Origin: Bacteroidales bacterium
GTDB taxonomy: Bacteria; Bacteroidota; Bacteroidia; Bacteroidales; UBA10428
Assembly: GCA_016926235.1 (NCBI GenBank)
Contig: JAFGOZ010000220.1
Span: 62,001-126,000, forward strand
Direction of reading: 5' to 3'
Length of the DNA stretch: 64,000 bases
Shown here piece after piece: positions 26,677 to 36,121 of the stretch; position 1 is the first letter of the stretch, and each line of letters starts with the position of its first letter. A program made the translations under genes and the position numbers. The notes under the pieces were generated by a model that was not told the origin of the DNA, made no database searches, and saw only the letters and a list, made by a program, of their open reading frames with translations.

Positions 26677-28043
26677 TCCATCACACATCTGACAGAATAC
26701 GCATGATTTTTTAAAAACCAATCATTTGTGGAAAGATCAGATGCTGTTGAACCCCAAATGGCTTTTTGTATCACATGGTCACTATCTGTAGATGATTCTG
26801 TTGAAGTCATAAAATGTGTTTGAATACCAAGTCCAAACCATAAGTTTCCATCGCCATCATTGGGATTTCTAATCCCAGCAGGAAGTGCCGTAAATCCGCT
26901 TGTATTGGTTCCAGTATTATCATTGCCCCAATGAGCAGGTCCTGCCTCTCTCATTTTAACTCCGGCAACATCAGCGCCACCCAAAAAATTGATAAGAATA
27001 TCCCATTCAGCATCACTGGGCAGATGCCAACCATCCGGGCAAACACCTTGTATTCCGCTAGGGATACTGTTGCTGCTTGGCTGATTATGCATCGCAGCCG
27101 CCCATGTGTATAAATATCCATACGTTGATGCATTGGTGGAATTATCTTCATATGCAAAATAATATTCCGTTGAATAATCACCCCAGATATCGCTATTCCC
27201 TGTGCCATCTTCAAGATTGGTTCTTTCTGAATATTTTGTTGTTTTTAAATTTTCGGCCATCCATACCTGGGTTCCTATTCTTACTGTATTATATTCGTTG
27301 TTATCAATATCAGTTAATTTATGTGTTAATATTGTTGAACTGGTGCTATAACCAAATTTTCCAGCACTATTTCTAGCGTAAGCCCGTATATAATAATTTG
27401 TATTTGGGTCAAGGCCATTAATAGTATTAGTAAAGGTTGTTGAGTTGCCGGTCTGCTCAATATGTGGGCTTGATGAGGTTGGATTAGGATTTCTACTCCA
27501 GCATATTCCAGTAAGAGTAATAACATCTCCTCCATCTTCCAGTACTTCACAGGAAATCGTTACACTTCTATCGGTTAAATTTGAATAATCAATAGATACA
27601 GAAGGAGCTACTATGCCAATCGTACTAAATTCTGTAGGAGGGCTGTAAACAGTAGTATTCCCAAAGTGCGCATATGCCCAAACATAATATTTGGTGCCTG
27701 GGCTTAAATCAAATAGTTCGCTGGTAAATGACCCATCTTCATTATGGTCATATTTCCCTTCATTTGCTCGGGTATCGACTATTAGTGCTATATTTGCTCT
27801 TGGATCGGTACTCCATATATGTCCTACTTGGGATATCTCCTGATCTTCTGAACAATAGATATATGTTTTTATAGTAGCGCTTCGGTAGGATGAGTCCAGG
27901 ACTATCGGATCAGTTACTTTAATTTTATTTCCTTCTTCTGGTGTATCAGGTTTGTCGATTTCGCAAGAACATACTGCCAAGATAAGCGCTAAAATCAATA
28001 AATAGCAGTTCTTTTTTCCAAGCAAAAAATATTTTATTTTCAT
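26673..28043 (-). CDS. FISUMP-domain lipoprotein with fibronectin-like repeats
   Basis: The protein has 456 residues. A lipoprotein signal ends at AVCSC. Two fibronectin type III-like domains follow (about 40-145 with LSPGTKYYVWAYA, 145-240 with LDPNTNYYIRAYARN). The C-terminal half (about 245-456) is a Fibrobacter succinogenes major paralogous domain: DIDNNEYNTVRIGTQVWMAE, YGYLYTWAAAM, CPDGWHLPSDAEWDIL and the final SVRCVMD. The domain resembles C-type-lectin-like surface modules. It is the last of three genes on one strand (caspase, barrel protein, this one), 32 bases after the barrel gene, and is probably surface-exposed. Confidence 0.85.
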   Translation of the reverse strand: MKIKYFLLGKKNCYLLILALILAVCSCEIDKPDTPEEGNKIKVTDPIVLDSSYRSATIKTYIYCSEDQEISQVGHIWSTDPRANIALIVDTRANEGKYDHNEDGSFTSELFDLSPGTKYYVWAYAHFGNTTVYSPPTEFSTIGIVAPSVSIDYSNLTDRSVTISCEVLEDGGDVITLTGICWSRNPNPTSSSPHIEQTGNSTTFTNTINGLDPNTNYYIRAYARNSAGKFGYSTSSTILTHKLTDIDNNEYNTVRIGTQVWMAENLKTTKYSERTNLEDGTGNSDIWGDYSTEYYFAYEDNSTNASTYGYLYTWAAAMHNQPSSNSIPSGIQGVCPDGWHLPSDAEWDILINFLGGADVAGVKMREAGPAHWGNDNTGTNTSGFTALPAGIRNPNDGDGNLWFGLGIQTHFMTSTESSTDSDHVIQKAIWGSTASDLSTNDWFLKNHAYSVRCVMD

Positions 28044-28075
28044 AATATACGATGGTTTTCAAATAAGCATTTTGT

Positions 28076-28978
28076 TTAAAATATTTTAAATCCTAAGGTG
28101 GCTGTCCCTTCAAACCAGTTAAAATGTGGGGTTGAAACTCCGAGGCCGAAATAGAATTTTTTGTAATTTACGATGAGCCCGCATTCCAATTCCATCCCAT
28201 TAATATTTTCTTCTTCCTCTGAAACAAGTGCATGTCCTGTTAAAGTATTGGGATATCTATATTCATTAATTTCCCAGAATAATTCATAGGTTGAGAAACC
28301 GGCTCCAACATAACAACCCAGATTTTTATGCGGCATAAATAGTATTCCGGCTGAGGCAATAAATCTTTTGAATTCATCATTGCCGTTAAAGAAATAATAT
28401 CCATTGATATCGTAATCTAATACACGATTTAACTGTCGATCATACGTATAATCTGCTTTATCAAAATAGTTTTGATTCAACCTGCCGGAAAAATACCCTC
28501 CAAATTTGCCTTTTGTCACTCCAATGGTTATTCCAAAAGGAGCATAAACAGAACCATTGAGTCCTGCATACATGCCAAGTTTCCCTGGTTCAGTATGTGT
28601 TTTAGGTGTTTTTGTTTTTTCTTCAGTTGTTTTTTCTTCTTTCCCTGTAATTGTTGCCCTGACATCAAATACAACATTACCTCCAAAGTCAGGTATCTCT
28701 TTTAAGGCTTCCCACTCTATTGATTTTTTATTTCCTCCTTTTACATTTTCCCCAACATCACCTGAAACATAACTTAAAGGGCCTTTAAATGTTTTACCTC
28801 CATCGGTACTTACATACAGGGTGACATTTGCTAATTGGTCGGATTTTAATCCTGAAAGGCTGTAGGTGACTAGTAATTTGTCTCCTGTCTGACTGAATTC
28901 GACATTATTAATTTTTTGGCTAAATACTACTGTACTGCCAATAATCAGTAAAGCTAAGATGGTAAATATTTTCTTCAT
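28076..28978 (-). CDS. exported protein with Ig-like N-terminus and outer-membrane barrel C-terminus
   Basis: The protein has 300 residues and a signal peptide (MKKIFTILALLIIGSTVVFSQ). Residues about 22-110 form a beta-sandwich (KLLVTYSLSG, VTLYVSTDGGKTFKGPL). A Lys/Thr/Glu-rich linker follows (about 112-130). The last 165 residues or so have the alternating aromatic pattern of an outer-membrane barrel (GKFGGYFSGRLNQNYF, KFYFGLGVSTPHFNWF) and end in GFKIF, with a C-terminal Phe. I do not know a specific function. It begins six bases after the caspase gene and precedes the FISUMP gene, so the three are likely one operon acting at the envelope. Confidence 0.7.
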   Translation of the reverse strand: MKKIFTILALLIIGSTVVFSQKINNVEFSQTGDKLLVTYSLSGLKSDQLANVTLYVSTDGGKTFKGPLSYVSGDVGENVKGGNKKSIEWEALKEIPDFGGNVVFDVRATITGKEEKTTEEKTKTPKTHTEPGKLGMYAGLNGSVYAPFGITIGVTKGKFGGYFSGRLNQNYFDKADYTYDRQLNRVLDYDINGYYFFNGNDEFKRFIASAGILFMPHKNLGCYVGAGFSTYELFWEINEYRYPNTLTGHALVSEEEENINGMELECGLIVNYKKFYFGLGVSTPHFNWFEGTATLGFKIF

Positions 28979-28984
28979 AAGTTC

Positions 28985-30751
28985 CTAATATTCAACTAAT
29001 ACATAATCTTTATTCCCATTAAACTGGGGAGTTTGCTGTCCGGCAATTTTTTTGGATGTTTCAACAACATTATCCTGTATATATTTTTCCAGTTCTCCGG
29101 TAGTTATTTTTTTGTCTTTGTTTGTATCGGCTTCTCCTCTTAGGCCCAAACACATATAGTAAGTAAAAAGCCCGGTTTCACTTTGGTCAAATGCCAAAGA
29201 TATTTCATCGGATGAGGATGAGTTAAACACGGCAAAATTTGGATTGGTGAGCCAGGGTTCCCTCATTTTGGGTTTGATCTTTACGGCTTTCATACCCAGG
29301 AGGTTTTCCGATTCTATTTTTTCACTTTGTTTGGACACCCCGCTAAAACAAGCATCCATGAAAACAATACTATTTCTTGCTCCCAGGTCTTCCAGGTTGG
29401 CATAGAATTTATCCATATTATAGCCCTGGCTGCTAAGTCTTTCGGTTTTTCCGTCCGAAGGCATCAGGTATATTTCTTCTCCGTTGGTTGAGGGGATACC
29501 ATGACCTGAATAAAATACAAACACATCAGTTTGTCCCTTTATGATGGTTTTTTGTAATTCTCCATATGTTGGGTTAAAAACATCATCGAAGAAGAAACCT
29601 TTTGCTTCCTGGTTGGTAAAAGTCACAACTTGTTTAATGCCCAATGTGTTTTTAAAATAATCTGCTATTATTTTTGCGTCATTGGCAGCGTATGGTGCCG
29701 GAGGCAGTTCTGTGTACTTTTCAATCCCGATGACTACGGCTACCGCATTATTTCTTTTACAATTGGAAAGAGGGGCTTGTTCTATATTCTTTATTTTGCC
29801 AACGTTGGCAGTAAATTTGTTGGAAGTATATTCAAAACGTGCCACCTGTTTTTGCAGTTTTTCAACATCTGCTTTTACTTCTACAATATTGTTTTCAGGA
29901 GGTTTCTGGTTCATGGCGACTGGCATCTGTAAGTCCATTATGCCACCTATATTCCGGTCAACTGTTAAAGTTAAAAATAAAGGTAAGTTGTCCATATTTC
30001 CAACCCTTTTGTTGGGGCTAACAGTAATCCAGAAATCTTTTACTTCCCCAACGGCTATATTCCCAATGATACCTTTATTGTTTTCGACATATACATTCTG
30101 GTCAGTTGAATTTATGATAAAGGTTACGTTCTGGGCTACATTCTTACCAATGTTTTGAATGTATACTTTTAACTTAACCATTTCGCCCGGTTGTATCTGA
30201 CCGTCTTCTGTTATAGCCCCTGTGCCTTCACCTACATCAATTACCTCGTATCCTGAAAAAGCAAGTTCGGGTTTTTGATATTCAAGGGTATTAAGAACCA
30301 GATAGGCAGGATCCATATCGTATCCAAAATGCTCAAGTACGTTAATTTTTAGTTTATGCTCGTTTGATTTCAGGTTGAAACCGGCAGTGATCGGAATGTT
30401 TATGTCAATAGTTTGATCAGGATAAAGGAATTTGATCTCTTTTTCCTTTTCAAATTGGAATTCAGGATCATCCTTTTCATCTGTAATTTTTACCTTCAGA
30501 CCCTGGGCTTTCCCTTTACCTTTGTTTGTGATGCTAAGTTTAAGCTCGGCGGTTTCTTCGGCTTCCAGTATTCCGTTGCCATTTTTATCATCAAATTGCA
30601 TGTTTACGAATAGGTTGGGAGGGAGCCCACGTTCATATTCGGTTTTAAAAGTGAATTGTTTGGCATCTGACTGGCCGCTAATTTCTTCCTGACTCTGTAT
30701 GGGTTTACATACCAATCCTGTCAGTAGTATAAAGAATATAAATTTTCTCAT
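28985..30751 (-). CDS. caspase-family (C14) protein with CARDB-like N-terminal domains
   Basis: The protein has 588 residues and a signal peptide (MRKFIFFILLTGLVCKPIQS). Residues about 45-290 hold two CARDB/NPCBM-like beta domains (FDDKNGNGILEAEET, LSITNKGKGKA, YIQNIGKNVAQN). The caspase domain covers about 335-588: AVVIGIEKYTEL, catalytic His417 in YSGHGIP and Cys468 in FMDACFSG. An EF-hand-like loop, DTNKDKKITTGE, sits near residue 548. Bacterial members are metacaspase-like proteases; substrate and trigger are unknown here. Being exported, it probably acts in the periplasm or on the surface, unlike cytoplasmic metacaspases. It is the first gene of the operon with the barrel and FISUMP genes. 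Confidence 0.85.
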   Translation of the reverse strand: MRKFIFFILLTGLVCKPIQSQEEISGQSDAKQFTFKTEYERGLPPNLFVNMQFDDKNGNGILEAEETAELKLSITNKGKGKAQGLKVKITDEKDDPEFQFEKEKEIKFLYPDQTIDINIPITAGFNLKSNEHKLKINVLEHFGYDMDPAYLVLNTLEYQKPELAFSGYEVIDVGEGTGAITEDGQIQPGEMVKLKVYIQNIGKNVAQNVTFIINSTDQNVYVENNKGIIGNIAVGEVKDFWITVSPNKRVGNMDNLPLFLTLTVDRNIGGIMDLQMPVAMNQKPPENNIVEVKADVEKLQKQVARFEYTSNKFTANVGKIKNIEQAPLSNCKRNNAVAVVIGIEKYTELPPAPYAANDAKIIADYFKNTLGIKQVVTFTNQEAKGFFFDDVFNPTYGELQKTIIKGQTDVFVFYSGHGIPSTNGEEIYLMPSDGKTERLSSQGYNMDKFYANLEDLGARNSIVFMDACFSGVSKQSEKIESENLLGMKAVKIKPKMREPWLTNPNFAVFNSSSSDEISLAFDQSETGLFTYYMCLGLRGEADTNKDKKITTGELEKYIQDNVVETSKKIAGQQTPQFNGNKDYVLVEY

Positions 30752-30884
30752 AGCGGTTGGGTTTTATTTTAAGGCTAAATTATGAAAAATATAATTGGAT
30801 GTCAAGGATTAATTCATATTCGTAAAGATAGGTTTTATATTAGTAACTAACGTCCGCTTAAATGGTTATGTTGGGGAAAAGCAA

Positions 30885-32945
30885 TCACTCAACTCTTATC
30901 CCGATCACGAGTATATCATCTATCTGGTCATATCCTTCGCGCCACTTTTCAATGCTTTCATTCAGTAATTCTTTTTGCTCGCTCATCGGTTTCTCCTGTA
31001 TGGAAAGAAGAAGTTCCTTGAACTGAGGGGCTTTAAACTTTTTGCCCAGTGCACCACCAAACTGGTCTACATATCCGTCAGAAAACATATACAATGTATC
31101 ACCGGGTTTCACCTTTATTACCTGGTTTGTAAACGGATCAAGCGAAAGGTGGATACCAATAGGCATACGGTCGGCTTTTAATTCTTCAAGTTGTCCGTCA
31201 CGGATGTGATAAAGCGGATTATAAGCTCCGGAGTATTCTACTTCATGGGTTTTACAATCAAGGGAAACCAAAGCCATATCCATTCCATCTTTTTGTTCGC
31301 CGGCTTTGCCTGTCTGATGTAACGCCTTGATTATATAATCCCTTAATTCATGTAAGATTTGATTGGCATGTTTAATACCAGGTTTATTTACAATCTCATT
31401 TAAAAATACTACCCCTAACATACTCATAAATGCGCCAGGCACACCATGTCCGGTACAATCCGCTGCAACAACGATGGTTTTATCTCCTTTTTGCGTCATC
31501 CAGAAATAATCACCACTTACAATATCTCTTGGTTTATAAAGAATGAAATGTTCGGGCAGGATCTGTTCACGTAATTCCCTTGGAGGGAGTATTGCAGTTT
31601 GAATACGACTTGCGTAATGAATGCTTGCAGTAATTTCGTCCCGTTGGGCTTGTATTTCAGCTTTTTGCTTGGAAAGTAAAATATTTGCCTTGTGTTTTAT
31701 TCTATAATTACGATACATTATCCAGGCCAGGATGATCATGAATGTAAGGCCAAATATAAAGAAGACATTAATCATTTTTTGTTTACGCTTTTCAATCAAG
31801 CGATTAAACTCTTGCTCCTTTTGTTTCTTCTCAAATTCTCTTTGCATCTCAACCTGGGTGAATTTTTTGATGCTTTCTTCACTATTTATTTTATCATAAG
31901 CCCTTTTATATAAAACATGGTTTTCATATGCCTTTTTAAAGTCGTTCAGTTTATAGAAAGCTTCGCTTAATTCTTTTGCTGAGCGCATTACAATGTCATA
32001 AGAGTGTATTTCCTTTCCTATATCCATAGCCCTTTCAAGGTATTTCAACGCCTCTTTCCATTCCCACATTCCATTATAGAATATTCCTATGCTAAGATAT
32101 GTTTCAGCTGCACCTTGCCTGTCTTCAATATCTTCAAAAAGGTTAAGGCTTTTCAGATAATAATACAATGCAGTGTCCTGGCTTCCTTTGCTGTCATATA
32201 TAAATGCAATATTACTGTAAGTAGAGGCAATGTCTTTTGCGTTATCGTAACGCTGGTTTATTTCTATGCTTTGTTGATAATAGTGTAAAGCAGTATCAAA
32301 GGATAATTTTTTTTCATATACAGCACCAATATTTATATAGCAGCTTGCTATACCTGGTTCATTTTCAGCTTCTTGTTCTATCTTCAGGCTTTTGTTAAGT
32401 TGATCCAATGCCTGATTGTAGTCATCCAGTCGTAAATAGAGGGTGCCAATGTTATTTAGTGAAGAAGCAATACCTTCATCATCTTTAATTTCTTCTCTTA
32501 GCTGAAGGCTTATTATATGGTTTTTTAGAGATTCTGCATAATCGGCCATACGGAAATAAATATTCCCTATGCGATTATATCCCAGGGCTTCTGATTTTTT
32601 ATCACCTTCTAATTTACATATATCTATATATTTTATATATTGTTCAATTGCATTAAAACTACTATCTTGTGCTTCATAAATTTCTGCAAGAACTTTATAA
32701 AAGACAGGGTGAGGTTTTTTATTATCAAGACTTTCAGAAAGTCTGATCCCTTCTCTTACAAACAATAGCAGGGAATCGTTTGGAAAATCCAGGTCTGCTT
32801 CGATAATGTTTTCCAGGGCAGATATTTTCTGCTCAGGCTTTTGTGTTGATAAATAAATATTAATCAAGCTATCGGCAACTGATTGACTATGAAGGCGTAA
32901 TGTTATAAAAACGAAAGGGAGAATTTTTAACAGCTTAAATTTCAT
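30885..32945 (-). CDS. TPR-repeat membrane protein with SpoIIE-type PP2C phosphatase domain
   Basis: The protein has 686 residues and a signal peptide or N-terminal membrane segment. At least six TPR-type repeats span about residues 60-345 (YNRIGNIYFRMADYAESLKN, SLNNIGTLYLRLDDYNQAL). A coiled-coil stretch (EFEKKQKEQEFNRLIEKRK) precedes one membrane segment near 395-412 (VFFIFGLTFMIILAWIM). A second coiled coil then leads into the SpoIIE/PP2C domain (about 455-686) with SGDYFW, the metal-binding AADCTGHGVPGAFMS and YSDGYVDQFGG. The TPR part faces the periplasm and the phosphatase the cytoplasm. Such proteins act in partner-switching control; the SiaC-like protein about 6 kb away is a possible substrate, by inference. 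Confidence 0.9.
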   Translation of the reverse strand: MKFKLLKILPFVFITLRLHSQSVADSLINIYLSTQKPEQKISALENIIEADLDFPNDSLLLFVREGIRLSESLDNKKPHPVFYKVLAEIYEAQDSSFNAIEQYIKYIDICKLEGDKKSEALGYNRIGNIYFRMADYAESLKNHIISLQLREEIKDDEGIASSLNNIGTLYLRLDDYNQALDQLNKSLKIEQEAENEPGIASCYINIGAVYEKKLSFDTALHYYQQSIEINQRYDNAKDIASTYSNIAFIYDSKGSQDTALYYYLKSLNLFEDIEDRQGAAETYLSIGIFYNGMWEWKEALKYLERAMDIGKEIHSYDIVMRSAKELSEAFYKLNDFKKAYENHVLYKRAYDKINSEESIKKFTQVEMQREFEKKQKEQEFNRLIEKRKQKMINVFFIFGLTFMIILAWIMYRNYRIKHKANILLSKQKAEIQAQRDEITASIHYASRIQTAILPPRELREQILPEHFILYKPRDIVSGDYFWMTQKGDKTIVVAADCTGHGVPGAFMSMLGVVFLNEIVNKPGIKHANQILHELRDYIIKALHQTGKAGEQKDGMDMALVSLDCKTHEVEYSGAYNPLYHIRDGQLEELKADRMPIGIHLSLDPFTNQVIKVKPGDTLYMFSDGYVDQFGGALGKKFKAPQFKELLLSIQEKPMSEQKELLNESIEKWREGYDQIDDILVIGIRVE

Positions 32946-33034
32946 GTATTAAATAAATCGTTATCCTGTTTAAAAATATAAATTTAGGGTTTTATTTTAT
33001 AAAGTTAATAAATAAGTTGATGTAATTATAAACC

Positions 33035-33721
33035 ATGAAAAAACTTAGCATAAAGGAATGGGCAGTTGAAGACAGGCCCAGGGAGAAATTATTGCAAAAA
33101 GGAACAGGTTCATTATCTGACGCTGAACTGCTCGCAATACTTATCGGATCGGGAAACAGGGATGAATCGGCAGTAGATGTTTCGAAAAGGATATTGGAAA
33201 GTGCAAGCAATAATTTAAATGAATTGGGTAAATTAAGTATTAATGACCTAAAGAGGCAAAAAGGTATTGGAGAAGCTAAAGCAATAACAATAATAGCTGC
33301 CCTTGAATTGGGGCGAAGAAGAAAGATCGCAGACATCCTGGAAAAAAAGAAAATTACTGCAAGCAAGGATGTTTTTGAATTATTTCAGCCTTTATTGGGC
33401 GATATGCCTCATGAAGAATTTTGGGTATTATTTTTAAACAGGGCCAATAACATTATTGAAAAAATGAGGATTAGCATGGGAGGAGTCGCAGGTACTGTTA
33501 TTGATGTGAAAATTATCCTGAAATTTGCGCTTGAAAAACTGGCTTCTTCTATTATTCTATGCCACAACCATCCATCGGGCAATATTCAGCCAAGTAAATC
33601 AGATATAGACATCTCAAAAAAGCTGAAAGAAGCAGCAAGCCTTATGGATATTAATGTTCTCGATCATATTATTATTGCCGATACCAAGTATCTGAGTATG
33701 GCGGATGAAGGGATGTTCTAA
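33035..33721 (+). CDS. radC: RadC family JAB-domain protein
   Basis: The protein has 228 residues, typical for the family. An N-terminal helix-hairpin-helix-like part (KQKGIGEAKAITIIAALELGRR) is followed by the JAB domain with the zinc ligands HNHPSGNIQPSKSD near residues 176-188. The conserved start WAVEDRPREKLL and the segment GTGSLSDAELLAILIGSG are present. RadC was once assigned to DNA repair, but its biochemical role is unsettled. The gene runs convergently into the DUF3108 gene, with four bases between stops, and is divergent from the TPR-SpoIIE gene. Confidence 0.93.
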   Translation: MKKLSIKEWAVEDRPREKLLQKGTGSLSDAELLAILIGSGNRDESAVDVSKRILESASNNLNELGKLSINDLKRQKGIGEAKAITIIAALELGRRRKIADILEKKKITASKDVFELFQPLLGDMPHEEFWVLFLNRANNIIEKMRISMGGVAGTVIDVKIILKFALEKLASSIILCHNHPSGNIQPSKSDIDISKKLKEAASLMDINVLDHIIIADTKYLSMADEGMF

Positions 33722-33725
33722 TAAT

Positions 33726-34484
33726 TTAGTATTTCAATCCTTCATACTCAATAACATCGCATTTTATTGAACCTACTTTCAGGTCAAATTTTACACGAAC
33801 AGGCAACAGGTTTGGGTCGTCTGAAATCCAGATAGTCATATCATCTTCATTTTCAAATATTCTGCCAGTCCCTACTTTTGGTACAAATTTTAAACATTTA
33901 TAAGTTCCCATTTTTGTAGTAATGGTTTCTTTTCCTTTGTAGGTAATGTCAAACGGGAATACTTCGTTGTCAAAAAAAGTAACAATTTTGACCACATCAC
34001 CAACCTTTATTTTGTTTCTGTCAATTCTGCGAACTTTGTATAAAGCAGTTACCATGTCCAAGATACCTGGAGGCACTTCGTGAACTTCGTTTTTATTATT
34101 AACAACCGTGTTATTTGTTCTGTTAAAAGTATGCTCTTCTAATTTTTTATAATCACCTTCTTTAATATTTCTGACTGATTTTATGGGTAAACCCGTTTCA
34201 ATTTCAAAAAAACTTTCATAGATATCTCTCACCTTGTAAAGTGCATCAGCCACTCCTGTTGTTTTAGCAAAAGCTTTGGCATGGTAAATCTCTTTTCCAT
34301 CCATGGTTTCCTTCTCCAGGGTTACAAGGGCCTGTCCTCCTGTAATAGGGCCATAGAATATCACATATAGGAATTTTTCTCCCTCTACATATCCATTTTC
34401 ACCCATAAAGCTTTCCTGTGAAGTAGCTCTTCCAAGCAATGATAGGACAAAGCCTATAACCAATATGAATTTAATCTTTAACAT
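33726..34484 (-). CDS. DUF3108 domain-containing exported protein
   Basis: The protein has about 252 residues. I placed the start at the ATG at 34484, where a signal peptide begins (MLKIKFILVIGFVLSLLGRATS); an in-frame ATG at 34520 adds 12 residues with no signal character. The mature part has the DUF3108 pattern: GEKFLYVIFYGPITGGQALV near the start, DALYKVRDIYESFFEIETG, then DMVTALYKVR and MTIWISDDPNLLPVRVKF. Proteins of this family are periplasmic or exported with unknown function. It follows tsaB by about 90 bases on the same strand. Confidence 0.8.
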   Translation of the reverse strand: MLKIKFILVIGFVLSLLGRATSQESFMGENGYVEGEKFLYVIFYGPITGGQALVTLEKETMDGKEIYHAKAFAKTTGVADALYKVRDIYESFFEIETGLPIKSVRNIKEGDYKKLEEHTFNRTNNTVVNNKNEVHEVPPGILDMVTALYKVRRIDRNKIKVGDVVKIVTFFDNEVFPFDITYKGKETITTKMGTYKCLKFVPKVGTGRIFENEDDMTIWISDDPNLLPVRVKFDLKVGSIKCDVIEYEGLKY

Positions 34485-34574
34485 AATACTTAGTTTTGAT
34501 AACGGTAATTCAAATTCCATGCCGTTATATTTGGTACTTAAAAATACACTTTTATTTGAGATTGCAGTATCTGA

Positions 34575-35282
34575 TTATTTAAATAATTTGTTTTTTGGGA
34601 TTGTGGTTTGAAAATCTTTGAGGTAGAATGGTTCAAAGTAGGCAACATCCTCAAATTTTTTCATTTGAAAAGCCTTTTCTGCAAATATTGCCATTTTTTG
34701 TGAGGAAGCATGTATTTCATCAAGGAATAAAGCATTTGGATGGGTTATTACATCTTTACATTTCTTACTACCATTTCCAAAGAAAATAACTTTATTATTA
34801 TCCAGGATCTCAGAGTAACTATCAGGAGTGATAATATCAGCTGAGGTTTTAATGATTTCTTTATAAGAAGAATCATAAAAAGCGCTGTATACTTCCATCC
34901 TTCTTGCATCAAGCATTGGGCATAATAATAAATCCTTTTCATTTTGTAATTCTTTCGGGATCAATTTCAATACATCCCAGGAGAGTGATTGAAGAGTGTT
35001 TATGCCAATTAAAGGTACAGAGGCTCCATAGCATATACCTTTACATACAGAAACTCCTATTCGCAAGCCGGTGTAAGATCCCGGCCCCATACTTACAGCT
35101 ACGGCGTCAAGTTTTACAGGGCTAATGGCGTGTTTTTTAAGTATGTCTTCAATGAATACACTTACATGTGACGCATGCGTTTTTTCTTCGGATGATTCTC
35201 TTAATTCAATAGTTTTGCCATCTTGAATAAGTCCTATGGAGCATATTTCAGTTGCAGTTTCGATACATAAGATCAGCGCCAC
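34575..35282 (-). CDS. tsaB: tRNA threonylcarbamoyladenosine biosynthesis protein TsaB
   Basis: The protein has 235 residues; the start codon is GTG. The ASKHA-fold N-terminus shows LCIETATEICSIGLI, then HASHVSVFIEDILKK and the diagnostic SMGPGSYTGLRIGVSVCKG near residue 64. The C-terminal half is less conserved (PFYLKDF near the end). TsaB works with TsaD and TsaE to transfer threonylcarbamoyl to adenosine 37 of tRNAs reading ANN codons. It lacks the metal-binding site of TsaD, as expected. It heads a minus-strand pair with the DUF3108 gene. Confidence 0.93.
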   Translation of the reverse strand: MALILCIETATEICSIGLIQDGKTIELRESSEEKTHASHVSVFIEDILKKHAISPVKLDAVAVSMGPGSYTGLRIGVSVCKGICYGASVPLIGINTLQSLSWDVLKLIPKELQNEKDLLLCPMLDARRMEVYSAFYDSSYKEIIKTSADIITPDSYSEILDNNKVIFFGNGSKKCKDVITHPNALFLDEIHASSQKMAIFAEKAFQMKKFEDVAYFEPFYLKDFQTTIPKNKLFK

Positions 35283-35401
35283 AATTCGATTCTTTTAGGA
35301 TTAAAATTTTTCGAAGATATTAATATTTTGTGCATAAATAGTCCTTTTATTTAATGAAATTTTTATCAATGCTTTTTAATTTTACCTAAATTATTTTCAT
35401 C

Positions 35402-36121
35402 TTGGAAAAGCAGATTTACCTCCAAAGTATTGGCAGCATTCTCCTGAAAAAAAGCAATAAAGCTAAGCGGATGGCTATAAGGATAAGGGAACATCAAGGT
35501 GTATATGTTACCATACCTTACCTCATGAGCTTTAAAAGCGCTGAGGAATTTGTTTACCAGAAATATGACTGGATAAAATTTAATCTTGAAAAGATGAGAA
35601 AAATGGAAGCTAAACCTTCTGTTTTTTCTGAAGAACTTGATTTTAAAACGTTTTATCATACATTGTCTGTAATCAAGGCACAGGTTAAGCTTCCAACTGC
35701 ACATATTCATAATCGTAAAATTCAGATTGCCTGCCCGGAGGAACGTAACATTGAGGATAAAGACATTCAGGAGTTTATTAAAAAGGTGATAATATTTACT
35801 TTACGAAAAGAAGCCAGGTATTATTTGCCTTTACGTGTAAAACAACTTGCTGAAGTAAAAAAACTTCAGGTAAATAAAGTCTTTGTAAAAAATATCCAAA
35901 CACGTTGGGGAAGTTGCTCCGGAGTAAATAATATAAATCTCAATATTCATTTAATGCGCTTGCCCCATCACTTAATTGATTATGTTATATTGCATGAACT
36001 GAGCCATACAATTCATAAAAACCACGGTAAAGGATTTTGGGATTTTTTAAATATACTTACAGGAGGTAATGCGAAAAAACTGGAAAAAGAAATGAGAAAT
36101 TACAGGATTGCTGTATTTTAA
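35402..36121 (+). CDS. YgjP-like (DUF45) metallopeptidase family protein
   Basis: The protein has 239 residues and probably starts at TTG. The zinc motif is LHELSHTIHKNHGKGFWDFL near residues 200-218 (HELSH plus a downstream His). It is preceded by the family segment TRWGSCSGVNNINLNIHLMRLP and YVILHEL. The N-terminal half carries RMAIRIREHQGVYVTIPY. This is the YgjP/WHH branch of gluzincin-like proteins, thought to be cytoplasmic; in E. coli YgjP was reported as a UTP pyrophosphatase, so proteolysis should not be assumed. Its stop overlaps that of the convergent gene by four bases. Confidence 0.85.
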   Translation: MEKQIYLQSIGSILLKKSNKAKRMAIRIREHQGVYVTIPYLMSFKSAEEFVYQKYDWIKFNLEKMRKMEAKPSVFSEELDFKTFYHTLSVIKAQVKLPTAHIHNRKIQIACPEERNIEDKDIQEFIKKVIIFTLRKEARYYLPLRVKQLAEVKKLQVNKVFVKNIQTRWGSCSGVNNINLNIHLMRLPHHLIDYVILHELSHTIHKNHGKGFWDFLNILTGGNAKKLEKEMRNYRIAVF

